DNA from: Arthrobacter sp.
GTDB taxonomy: Bacteria; Actinomycetota; Actinomycetes; Actinomycetales; Micrococcaceae
DNA length: 64,000 nt
Direction of reading: 5' to 3'
Assembly (NCBI GenBank): GCA_023264815.1
Contig: JAHFUZ010000026.1
Span: forward strand, 1-64,000
In this document: positions 35,724 to 43,310 of the stretch, piece by piece
Numbering within the stretch: position 1 is the first letter of the stretch
Layout: each line of letters starts with the position of its first letter
Made by a program: the position numbers and the translations under genes
The notes under the pieces: generated by a model
Seen by the model: only the letters and a program-made list of their open reading frames with translations
What the model was told of the DNA's origin: nothing
The model's database searches: none

Positions 35724-36233
35724 ATGGCCAGGTACATCAACATCACCCTTGAAAAGCGCGGAGTCACCTGCAAGGCGCTCCTGCACGACGACGCAGCTCC
35801 CCGCACGGCCAACGCCGTCTGGGACGCGCTTCCTCTGAGCGGGCAGGTCTTCCACGGAAAGTACGCCCGTAACGAGATCTACAACCTGGTGCCGGCCTTT
35901 GCCCCGGCGGAGCCGGGAGCGGAGAACACCACCGTGACCCCCATCCCGGGGGACGTCTGCTACTTCACGTTCACGTCCAACGACCTCAAGACGCCGTCAC
36001 ACGGTTATGAAGCCGGCTCCACGGATTCGGTGCAGACCATCGTTGACCTCGCCGTCTTCTACGGCCGGAACAACCTCCTGCTCAACGGCGACACAGGCTG
36101 GGTGCCCGGCAATGTGTTCGCCACGATCGTGGAAGGCCTGGACGAAATGGCGGCCGCCTGCCAGGACATCTGGATGGGCGGCGCGCGGGACGAAACCCTG
36201 ACCTATTCACGGGCCGTGGACACCACGCCCTGA
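35724..36233 (+). CDS. DUF3830 (cyclophilin-like) protein
   Basis: The product is 169 residues. The opening MARYINITLEKRGVTCKALL, DDAAPRTANAVWDALPL and NEIYNLVP are typical of DUF3830, a cyclophilin-fold family without known enzyme activity, often next to amidases and Asp/Glu racemase-fold genes. There is no signal peptide. It is co-transcribed with the amidase and ends at a terminator. It could be a small-molecule-binding or accessory subunit of the amidase, which is context inference. Confidence 0.75.
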   Translation: MARYINITLEKRGVTCKALLHDDAAPRTANAVWDALPLSGQVFHGKYARNEIYNLVPAFAPAEPGAENTTVTPIPGDVCYFTFTSNDLKTPSHGYEAGSTDSVQTIVDLAVFYGRNNLLLNGDTGWVPGNVFATIVEGLDEMAAACQDIWMGGARDETLTYSRAVDTTP

Positions 36234-36240
36234 TCTGCGG

Positions 36241-36277
36241 GCCGGGAGGGGCCGATCCTGTGGCCCGGCTCTCCTTT
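36241..36277 (+). terminator. Rho-independent terminator after DUF3830 gene
   Basis: GCCGGG (36241-36246) pairs with CCCGGC (36264-36269), with additional GC pairing in the loop, and TCTCCTTTTT follows directly. Confidence 0.65.
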
Positions 36278-36315
36278 TTCCCGAAATGACGGATAACCAC
36301 CTACTTGCCGGTAGG

Positions 36316-36327
36316 ATTGTAGACAGT
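36316..36327. promoter_or_regulatory. GntR-type operator site 5 (ATTGTAGACAGT), upstream of the GntR gene
   Basis: One mismatch from the ATTGTnnACAAT consensus, 90 bp upstream of the GntR start, as expected for autoregulation. Confidence 0.6.
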
Positions 36328-36362
36328 TCAGGGCGGTTATCCAGGCCGGACACACCAAAAAT

Positions 36363-36398
36363 GGGCCCGCTGCACATCGAGAGGGTCGCAGCGGGCCC
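36363..36398 (+). promoter_or_regulatory. Strong leader hairpin before the GntR gene
   Basis: GGGCCCGCTGC (36363-36373) and GCAGCGGGCCC (36388-36398) form an 11-bp perfect stem with a 14-base loop. It lies between operator site 5 and the ATG at 36418. No U-run follows, so an mRNA structure or attenuator is more likely than a simple terminator. Confidence 0.6.
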
Positions 36399-36417
36399 CT
36401 GACGATGGTAGGTATCG

Positions 36418-37095
36418 ATGCAAAGGTTTGAACCCCTGGTGCGCGAATCCACGCCAGCAATTATTGCCGGTAAACTGCGCACGGCGATTGGCCTTGGTCA
36501 CATTCCACCGGGCGCTCAGCTCGGCGAAGCCGAATTGGCCAAGGAACTTGGCGTCAGCCGTGGGCCCCTCCGCGAGGCAATGCAGAGATTGACGCAGGAG
36601 GGACTGCTGATCAGCATTCGCAACCGCGGCCTCTTCGTCATCACGATGACCGACGAAGAAGTGCGTGACATGTACCTTGCGCGCACCGCCGTCGAACGGG
36701 CAGCGTCCGAGCTGATCCTGCAGAAGGGCGGCCAGGAGGTTGCCGGGGAGCTCATGCGGGTAGTTAAAGCCATGAAGAAAGCCGCTGATAGGGCTGACCT
36801 GGACGCGATGTCCGAGGCCGACATGGAATACCACGCCACACTGGTGGCCGCAGCCGAAAGCACGCGCCTGACCCGCATGCACAACACGCTGCTTACCGAG
36901 ACCCGCATGTGCCTGACGGCACTGGAGAAAAAGTACCCGGATCCACACACCAGGGTTGCCGAGCACCAGGCGATAGCCGAGGCGTTGGCGGACGGTGACA
37001 GCGAGCGCGTAGGCAAGCTTCTGATCAGCCATATGGAGGACGCGTTGGAACGCCTGACCGGTGGCAACGGCGAGGCTGAGGCGGCGACCGCCTGA
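36418..37095 (+). CDS. GntR/FadR-type (FCD) regulator, probable repressor of the cluster
   Basis: The product is 225 residues. The N-terminal winged helix contains IIAGKLRTAIGLGHIPPGAQLGEAELAKELGVSRGPLREAMQRL, and the FCD effector domain follows with likely metal ligands in EYHATL and EHQAIAEAL. FadR-type proteins bind short palindromes of GT-N-AC type; the seven ATTGTnnACAAT sites of this cluster fit that style, and one lies upstream of this gene. I infer that it controls the whole 28.8-49.4 kb set in response to an ectoine breakdown product. Confidence 0.88.
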   Translation: MQRFEPLVRESTPAIIAGKLRTAIGLGHIPPGAQLGEAELAKELGVSRGPLREAMQRLTQEGLLISIRNRGLFVITMTDEEVRDMYLARTAVERAASELILQKGGQEVAGELMRVVKAMKKAADRADLDAMSEADMEYHATLVAAAESTRLTRMHNTLLTETRMCLTALEKKYPDPHTRVAEHQAIAEALADGDSERVGKLLISHMEDALERLTGGNGEAEAATA

Positions 37096-37133
37096 CGAGG
37101 TCCGCGCCGCTAGCGAACCTACCGTGCAAAAGA

Positions 37134-37169
37134 AGGGGGCCGGCTGCTGTTATATGCAGCCGGCCCCTT
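37134..37169. terminator. Bidirectional hairpin terminator
   Basis: AGGGGGCCGGCTGC and GCAGCCGGCCCCTT pair across TGTTATAT between the convergent GntR gene and the M20 gene. Confidence 0.8.
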
Positions 37170-37189
37170 CCGCGTTACCTGATGCTCTG

Positions 37190-38404
37190 TCAGTTCCCGC
37201 CGTGCCGCAGGCAAAGCAGCGCGTAAGCGCGGGCGGCAGCCACGATCTCGGCGATGCTGACGGATTCGTTCACCTGGTGCGCCTGGTCGTTCAGCCCGCC
37301 TGGCCCCATCACAATCGCTGGCACGCCGAGGTCGCGGACCACGAAGCCGCCGTCGCAGGCCGCCGTCCAGCCGCGGATGGCGCTGTCCACCCCGGCGTCC
37401 GCCAGCGCGGCCACGGAGTTCGACACCAGCGGGTGGTCCTCAGGAGTGCGGAAACCGGGCATCTCCATAGTGACTCCGGCCGAGACCGAGATGCCGTCCG
37501 TGTCGATGCCGGCCTCTCGGACCTGCGCCAGGAGACGGTCCAGGATTTCCTGCGCGTCGTCGTCCGGCATGAGCCGGCGGTCGAGCGATACGGTGCATTC
37601 CGCGGCCACCATGGAGGTGCCCGTGCCGCCCTGGATGAGACCGATGTTCCAGGTGCCTGCGCCCAGCAAAGGGTCCTGGTCCTCCTGGAGCAAGGCGTGG
37701 TCCTTGCGGACCAGTTCCAGGATCCTGGCGGCGGCGTCGATGGCGTTCCGGCCGTCGGCGGGCCGGCCGGAGTGGGCTGACTTGCCGGTGACTTTCACTT
37801 CGATGTAGCTGTCACCCCGGCAGCCGATCACGGTCTCCAGATCGGTGGGCTCGGCCACCACGCAGGCCGAATACCGGAAGGCGGGATCGGCTGCGGCGGA
37901 GGCGGTGTAGGCGCGGATACCGATGCCCAGGTCCTCCTCATCCACAGTGCAGGCCAGTGCCGCGTTGAACGGCAGCCCGGCGCCGGCGTCCTTGAGCGCC
38001 TTGAGGGCGATGAGGACGGCGGCCAGGCCGCCTTTCATGTCCGTGGAGCCGCGGCCGAACAGCCGGCCGTCCCGTATGTAGGGCTCAAACGGGGGCCGGT
38101 CCCAGCCGGTCCCGGCCGGAACAACATCCGAATGGCCCAGGAACAGCATGCCTGGCCGGCTGCCGCCCGGCAGGACGGCCGTGAAGTTCGGCCGCCCCTC
38201 CGCGACAGTTTCGGTGACAACGTCCAGGCCGGCGGCGCGGCTGAACTCCGTCAGGACCTGCACGGTGGCTTCCTCTGTTGCGCCGGGATTCTCCCCGCCG
38301 GCAGCAACGAGCGCGGTGGTGAGCGCCACCAGGTCCGCTTCGCTGATCAGGCCCAGAACCTTGTCCTCGAGCAGCTGCAGATCCCGCTGGGCGGCGGCAC
38401 TCAC
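37190..38404 (-). CDS. M20-family deacylase (ArgE/DapE type)
   Basis: The product is 404 residues. Zinc ligands and catalytic residues are GHSDVVPAG (His, catalytic Asp two residues on), FGRGSTDMKGGL (bridging Asp), VDEEDLGIG (catalytic Glu) and ACDGGF. ArgE-type enzymes remove N-acyl groups from basic amino acids. Since the cluster lacks the usual DoeB/EutE aspartoacylase-like gene, this protein may deacetylate N-acetyl-diaminobutyrate. It is the last of three genes with the aminotransferase (4-bp overlap) and the M24 hydrolase. Confidence 0.87.
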   Translation of the reverse strand: MSAAAQRDLQLLEDKVLGLISEADLVALTTALVAAGGENPGATEEATVQVLTEFSRAAGLDVVTETVAEGRPNFTAVLPGGSRPGMLFLGHSDVVPAGTGWDRPPFEPYIRDGRLFGRGSTDMKGGLAAVLIALKALKDAGAGLPFNAALACTVDEEDLGIGIRAYTASAAADPAFRYSACVVAEPTDLETVIGCRGDSYIEVKVTGKSAHSGRPADGRNAIDAAARILELVRKDHALLQEDQDPLLGAGTWNIGLIQGGTGTSMVAAECTVSLDRRLMPDDDAQEILDRLLAQVREAGIDTDGISVSAGVTMEMPGFRTPEDHPLVSNSVAALADAGVDSAIRGWTAACDGGFVVRDLGVPAIVMGPGGLNDQAHQVNESVSIAEIVAAARAYALLCLRHGGN

Positions 38405-39645
38405 GCGCCTGCTCCGGCCTTAAGCGCTGCAAGCTCACGGTCCATGGCCCGGCCAAGCCGGATGATGCCTTCCTCGGCCCGCTCCGGAGTGGTGGACGCG
38501 AAGCAGAGGCGGACGGCGTCGTCGAACTTTCCGCTGGCGGACAGCGCCGGTCCGGGGATGAACGCCACGCCTTCAGCCAGTGCCGTTTCGAAGAGCTTCC
38601 GGGTGGAGATGCGGGCGTCCTCGCCCTGCAGGGTGAGCCAGAGGAAGAAGCCGCCCTCCGGGTCGGTGGTGGTGACCCGGTCGCCGAGGTGGCGGCGGAG
38701 GCTTTCCTGCATTGCGTCCTTGCGGCGTTTGTACTCCGTGCGCAGGCCGGCCAGGTGGTTGTCCAGGCCGCCGCGGCGGATGAACTCGGCCACGATGTGC
38801 TGGTTGGGGACGTTGGTGCATGTGTCCATCGCTTGCTTGGCGTTGATGACCAGCTGGCGGAGCGCCGGATCCGTGTCCACCCAGCCCACGCGCAGGCCGG
38901 GGGCCAGGATCTTGGAGAACGTGCGGACCGAGAAGAGCAGCGGATCGCCCGGGCTCAGGGCCTGGAAGGACGGCAGGTCGTCGCCCTGGAACCGGAGGAG
39001 GCCGTAGGGGTCGTCGTCGATGATCACGGCGTTCCACTCGTGGGCCAGTTCCAGCAGCTGGTGGCGCCGGGCCAGTGACAGGGTGACGCCGGACGGGTTC
39101 TGGAAGTTGGGGATGGTGTAGATGGCCTTGGGCGTGCGTCCGGTGGTGGCCACCAGCTCCGGGAGTGCCTCGACGATGAGGCCGTTTTCGTCCATCGGCG
39201 CTTCCAGCAGTTCGGCGCCGTAGCTCAGGGCGGTGGCGCTGCCGTTGGTGTAGGTGGGGCTTTCAACGATCACCAGGTCGCCGGGGTTGATGAAGATTTT
39301 GCAGGCCAGGTCCAGGCCCTGCATGCCGCCTGCGGTGATGGTGACGCGGTCCTCAGTGGTGGGGTCTGTGGTCCCGGCAAGGTATTCCACCAGCGCCTTC
39401 AGGAGCACGGGCTCGCCCTCGGTGGCGCCGTAGGTCATGGAGCTGTGGTCGATGACCTTGTCAGCGATGTCGCGGAATTCCGCCAGCGGCACGGCCTCGT
39501 CCGCGGGGGAGCCCATGGCGAAGCGGACAATGTCGTGGGTCTGGGCTGCGAGCAGGGAGGTGCTGGAGTCGATGACGGAGCCAACAAGGCTGGCTGCGCG
39601 GTCTGCCAGGGGCAGTGCCTGCGCGCGGGTGGCGATGTGGTTCAT
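38401..39645 (-). CDS. PLP-dependent aminotransferase, class I/II (MocR-like domain without HTH)
   Basis: The product is 414 residues and of the 2-aminoadipate/MocR-domain type. PLP contacts are TAGGMQGLDLAC, the NPSG segment YTIPNFQNPSGVTLS, DDDPYG, and SFSKILAPGLRVGW with the Schiff-base Lys in RTFSKILAPG (about residue 247). Unlike EnuR, the MocR regulator of ectoine genes, it has no N-terminal GntR helix-turn-helix, so it is an enzyme. It likely transaminates a keto acid of this pathway. It lies 3 bp downstream of the M24 gene. Confidence 0.85.
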   Translation of the reverse strand: MNHIATRAQALPLADRAASLVGSVIDSSTSLLAAQTHDIVRFAMGSPADEAVPLAEFRDIADKVIDHSSMTYGATEGEPVLLKALVEYLAGTTDPTTEDRVTITAGGMQGLDLACKIFINPGDLVIVESPTYTNGSATALSYGAELLEAPMDENGLIVEALPELVATTGRTPKAIYTIPNFQNPSGVTLSLARRHQLLELAHEWNAVIIDDDPYGLLRFQGDDLPSFQALSPGDPLLFSVRTFSKILAPGLRVGWVDTDPALRQLVINAKQAMDTCTNVPNQHIVAEFIRRGGLDNHLAGLRTEYKRRKDAMQESLRRHLGDRVTTTDPEGGFFLWLTLQGEDARISTRKLFETALAEGVAFIPGPALSASGKFDDAVRLCFASTTPERAEEGIIRLGRAMDRELAALKAGAGA

Positions 39646-39648
39646 GGC

Positions 39649-40830
39649 CTAGCCGCCTTTCTGGAGGAGTTCGCGGGGGAAGCTGGTGAAGGTTTCCACG
39701 CCGTCGGCGGTGACGCGGATGGATTCGGAGAGTTCGTAGCCGTAGTTGTCCATCCACATGCCGCCGATGACGTGGAAGGTCATGTTCTCCTCGAGGATGG
39801 ATTCCTCTTCGGAGCGGATGGAGATGGTGCGCTCGCCCCAGTCCGGCGGATAGCCGACGCCGATCGAGTAACCGATGCGGGACGGCTTCTCCAGGCCGTA
39901 CTTGGCCAGCGTCCAGTTCCAGGCGCGGGCAAGTTCCCGGACCGGCACGCCCGGCTGCACCTCGGTGAGTACGGCGTTCAGGCCGTCGGCGACGGCGTCA
40001 GCCAGCTTGGCGAGCCGCTCCGGCTTCTTGCCGAGCGTCAGGGTGCGCGCCAGGGGGGTGTGGTAGCGGTGGTGGGCGCCGGCGAGTTCGATCACCACGG
40101 CCTGGCCGGGCTCGAAGCGGTCCTCGCTCCAGGTCAGGTGCGGGGTGTCCGCGGCTTCGCCGGTGGGCAGCATCGGCACGATGGCGGGGTAGTCGCCGCC
40201 GATGCCGTTGGCGCCCCGGATCTGGGCCTGGCTGATCGCGGCGGCTGCATCGCACTGGCGGACGCCGACGTCGATCGTTTCCACCGCAGCCTGCATCGCC
40301 GCCATGCAGACCTGCGCGGCACCGCGCATCAGCTGGACCTCGGCGGGGGACTTGACGGAGCGGACCCAGTTGACCAGCTCAAAGCTGTCCACCAGGGTCC
40401 ATTCGGGGATGGCGTTGACCAGCGAACGGTACGCCTTGGGGGAGAAGAAGTGCGAGTCCATCTCCAGGCCCACGCAGCCCTTGGCAGCGGGGGCAATGAG
40501 GTGGCGCTCGCGCAGGGCAAAAGCCACCCAGTCGAACGGGTGGACATGCGGGCGGTGGACGTACTGCTCGGGGTATCCGACGATGCATTCCTCCGGCAAC
40601 CAGGTGGTCCGGGTGGCGCCGCCGGCATCCATGGCCCGGCTGAACAGCAGCATGGGGCCGTCAGCCGGCACAAAGACCAGTTGCGGGGTGTAGAAGGACC
40701 AGGCGTTGTAACCGGTCAGGTAATAGATGTTGGCAGGATCGGTGACCAGCAGGGCTGACAGCCCTTGCCTGGCCATGCGCAAGCGGACGCCGGCGAGCCG
40801 GGCGTCATATTCCTCTTGGCTGAACAGCAA
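39649..40830 (-). CDS. M24-family ectoine hydrolase (DoeA/EutD-like)
   Basis: The product is 393 residues of the creatinase/Xaa-Pro peptidase (M24) fold. The segments NIYYLTGYNAWSFYTPQLVF, ENIVGYPE-like CIVGYPEQYV, and GYSIGVGYPPDWGERTISIR closely follow the ectoine hydrolase DoeA/EutD pattern as I know it, which opens the ectoine ring to N-acetyl-diaminobutyrate. Several metal ligands of the peptidases are substituted (ELAGAHHRYHTP), as in DoeA. A TTG start follows GGAGGTGTCTCT, and an operator lies 25 bp upstream. This is the main evidence for ectoine as the substrate. Confidence 0.83.
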   Translation of the reverse strand: MLFSQEEYDARLAGVRLRMARQGLSALLVTDPANIYYLTGYNAWSFYTPQLVFVPADGPMLLFSRAMDAGGATRTTWLPEECIVGYPEQYVHRPHVHPFDWVAFALRERHLIAPAAKGCVGLEMDSHFFSPKAYRSLVNAIPEWTLVDSFELVNWVRSVKSPAEVQLMRGAAQVCMAAMQAAVETIDVGVRQCDAAAAISQAQIRGANGIGGDYPAIVPMLPTGEAADTPHLTWSEDRFEPGQAVVIELAGAHHRYHTPLARTLTLGKKPERLAKLADAVADGLNAVLTEVQPGVPVRELARAWNWTLAKYGLEKPSRIGYSIGVGYPPDWGERTISIRSEEESILEENMTFHVIGGMWMDNYGYELSESIRVTADGVETFTSFPRELLQKGG

Positions 40831-40854
40831 AGAGACACCTCCGATGATTAGTAG

Positions 40855-40866
40855 ATTGTTTACAAT
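40855..40866. promoter_or_regulatory. GntR-type operator site 6, ectoine hydrolase promoter
   Basis: ATTGTTTACAAT, full consensus, 25 bp upstream of the TTG start at 40830, so it should overlap the transcription start region of the three-gene minus-strand operon. Confidence 0.75.
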
Positions 40867-40930
40867 TTACGCCATGTGTCATGGCTCACACAAACCGGCG
40901 CGCAACGCTGCGTCCGGAAGGTCTGCGGGG

Positions 40931-41959
40931 CTATTCGCGGCTGACGTAGCCGCGCTGCTTGTCCACCACGTTGTTGAGCTGCCCGCCGCTGTTCCAGCGT
41001 TCGAGATTTTCCTGGAACTGGCGCGCCAGGGCGTCCCGCCAGCCCACCACATCGCCGCACATGTGGGCGGACATGTGGACGTTGTCCATGGTCCAGAAGG
41101 GGTGTGTGGCAGGGGCCGGCTCCTCGGTGAAGACATCCAGGGATGCGGCGGCAATCAGGCCCTCCTGGAGGGCCTCGATCAGTGCAGGCTCGTCCACCAG
41201 GGCGCCGCGGCCCACGTTGATGAGGTGCGCGGACGGCTTCATGGCGGCGAGGACCTCGCGGTTCAGCATGTTCCTGGTCTGGTCGGTCAGGGGTGCAATG
41301 AGCACCACGTGGTCCGCCCAGCCCGCATGCGCCGCCAGGTCCCCGCTGGCGAGGACGGTGCCGAAGTCCGGGTCGTCGTCGCGGGCGCCGCGGCCCACGC
41401 CGCGGACGTCGATCCCCACCGCGCGCAGGAGCCGGGCCGTGGCCCGGCCGATGCCGCCGGTGCCCACTACCAGTGCGCGGGAACCCTCGGTGCGGGTCAC
41501 CTCCCGGTGCTGCCACGTGGACTGCTGCTGCAGCGCCTTGCTGCGGTGCAGTTGCTTGTCGTGTGCCAGGATGGACGCCAGGACGAATTCTGCGATCGGC
41601 TGGTCAAAGGTGCCGTGGGCGTTAGTCACAACCACGTTCGAAGAGCGCAGTTCCTCGAACATCATCGCGTCCACTCCGGCCGCCGCCACGTGCACCCATT
41701 TAAGGGCGTCGGCGTGCGGCCAGGCTTGGCTCAGTGCCGATGAGAAGAAGTCCCAGAGGAATAGAATGTCGGCGCCGCGTGAGGCTTCCGCAAGTCCGGC
41801 TGCGTCCGTGAGGACCACGTCGGCCACCTGTTCAATATCGGTCAGGTTGTAGGGGCGGGGCTGCCCTTCGGCGGCCAGGATCACAACCCGGGGCCTCATT
41901 GCCTCGGACGCTCCTGCCGGGGCCGGTAAGGGCTGGCTTTGGATATCAGTGTTACTCAC
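40931..41959 (-). CDS. D-2-hydroxyacid dehydrogenase, NAD-dependent
   Basis: The product is 342 residues from a GTG start. The cofactor loop is VVGTGGIGRATARLLRAVG (about residue 163), then LIAPLTDQTRNM, INVGRGALVDEPAL (catalytic Arg), Glu in DVFTEEPAP, and His in VHMSAHMCGD. The fold is that of glyoxylate/hydroxypyruvate reductases. It shares the divergent operator with the class III aminotransferase. It might handle a 2-hydroxy acid released from hydroxyectoine; the actual substrate is unknown. Confidence 0.87.
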   Translation of the reverse strand: MSNTDIQSQPLPAPAGASEAMRPRVVILAAEGQPRPYNLTDIEQVADVVLTDAAGLAEASRGADILFLWDFFSSALSQAWPHADALKWVHVAAAGVDAMMFEELRSSNVVVTNAHGTFDQPIAEFVLASILAHDKQLHRSKALQQQSTWQHREVTRTEGSRALVVGTGGIGRATARLLRAVGIDVRGVGRGARDDDPDFGTVLASGDLAAHAGWADHVVLIAPLTDQTRNMLNREVLAAMKPSAHLINVGRGALVDEPALIEALQEGLIAAASLDVFTEEPAPATHPFWTMDNVHMSAHMCGDVVGWRDALARQFQENLERWNSGGQLNNVVDKQRGYVSRE

Positions 41960-41983
41960 GCCACAACCCTACGCGATATTAGG

Positions 41984-41995
41984 ATTGTTGACAAT
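41984..41995. promoter_or_regulatory. GntR-type operator site 7, divergent promoter
   Basis: ATTGTTGACAAT between the 2-hydroxyacid dehydrogenase and aminotransferase genes. On the minus strand TTGTCA is followed after 17 bp by TAGGGT, giving a plausible promoter for the dehydrogenase. Confidence 0.75.
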
Positions 41996-42024
41996 AAACA
42001 GATGTGACCTGCATCATGGGTGGC

Positions 42025-43302
42025 ATGACTTCCCTCAGCCCCGCACTCAAGCAAGCAACCCCCGTCGTCGTGGACCACGCCCTTGGCAGCTGGATCCACG
42101 GGACGGACGGCAAAGACTACCTGGACTTCACCACCGGCATCGGTGTGACCAGCACCGGCCACTGCCACCCGAAGGTGGTGGCCGCAGCGCGCGAACAGGT
42201 GGGCAAGATCATCCACGCCCAATACACCACCGTGATGCACAAGCCGCTGCTGGAACTGACCGAGAAGCTCGGTGAGGTCCTCCCCGCCGGCCTGGACTCC
42301 GTCTTCTACGCCAACTCCGGCTCCGAAGCTGTGGAAGCTGCCATCCGGTTGGCCCGCATGGCCACCGCCCGACCGAACATCGTGGTGTTCCAGGGCGGCT
42401 TCCACGGCCGCACCGTCGCCGCAGCATCCCTCACCACCGCCGGCACCAAATTCTCCGCCGGGTTCTCCCCGCTGATGGCCGGCGTCCACATGTCCGCGTT
42501 CCCCTACGCCTACCGCTACGGCTGGGACGAAGCGCTCGCCGTCGAGTTCGCCCTGCAGGAACTGGACTACCTGCTGCAGACCCGCACCGCCCCCAATGAC
42601 ACCGCCGCTTTCCTGATCGAACCGGCACTGGGCGACGGCGGCTACCTGCCCACCCCGCCCGCCTTCATGGAGGGCCTGCGTGAGCGTGCCGACAAGTACG
42701 GCATCCAGCTCATCTTCGACGAGGTCCAGGCTGGCGTGGGCCGCACCGGAAAGTTCTGGGGCCATCAGTACTCCAACGCCACCCCGGACATCATCATCAC
42801 TGCCAAGGGCATCGCCTCCGGTTTCCCGATTTCCGCCATCGCCGCCTCCACCGAAACCATGTCCAAGGCCTGGCCCGGTTCCCAGGGCGGCACCTACGGC
42901 GGAAACGCGGTTTCCGCTGCGGCCGGCGTCGCCACCCTCGAAGTAGTCAAGGAAGAAGGCCTGGTGGAGAACTCCCGCATCCGCGGCGAGCAGCTCCAAG
43001 CCGGCCTCAAGGAGATCCAGCAGCGGTTCCCGGTCATCGGCGACGTCCGCGGCCGCGGCCTCATGCAGGGCATCGAATTCACCGGCGAAGACGGCAAGCC
43101 GGACGCGGCCACGGCCGCAGCAATCCAGCAGGCCACCACGGACCAGGGGCTGCTGACCCTGACCTGCGGCCCTGCCGGCAACGTGGTCCGCCTCATCCCG
43201 GCGCTGGTGGTCACCGCCGAGGAGATCGCCACCGGCCTTGAGCGCTTCGAAGCCGCCGTCGGTGCCGTAGTCGGCGCTGTACCCGCCACTGCCGGAGCCT
43301 GA
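42025..43302 (+). CDS. Class III aminotransferase, GabT/DoeD-like
   Basis: The product is 425 residues. Motifs are the N-terminal DYLDFTTGIGVTSTGHCHP, YANSGSEAVEAAIRLAR (phosphate loop), GGFHGRTVAA, IFDEVQAGVGRTGKFWGHQ and AKGIASGFPISAI with the Schiff-base Lys (about residue 264). The family includes GABA and diaminobutyrate 4-aminotransferases. In ectoine breakdown DoeD converts diaminobutyrate to aspartate semialdehyde, which fits the dehydrogenase encoded at 46371. Met at 42025 is chosen over the GTG at 42004 because GGGTGG precedes it. Confidence 0.88.
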   Translation: MTSLSPALKQATPVVVDHALGSWIHGTDGKDYLDFTTGIGVTSTGHCHPKVVAAAREQVGKIIHAQYTTVMHKPLLELTEKLGEVLPAGLDSVFYANSGSEAVEAAIRLARMATARPNIVVFQGGFHGRTVAAASLTTAGTKFSAGFSPLMAGVHMSAFPYAYRYGWDEALAVEFALQELDYLLQTRTAPNDTAAFLIEPALGDGGYLPTPPAFMEGLRERADKYGIQLIFDEVQAGVGRTGKFWGHQYSNATPDIIITAKGIASGFPISAIAASTETMSKAWPGSQGGTYGGNAVSAAAGVATLEVVKEEGLVENSRIRGEQLQAGLKEIQQRFPVIGDVRGRGLMQGIEFTGEDGKPDAATAAAIQQATTDQGLLTLTCGPAGNVVRLIPALVVTAEEIATGLERFEAAVGAVVGAVPATAGA

Positions 43303-43310
43303 GCCGCGCG

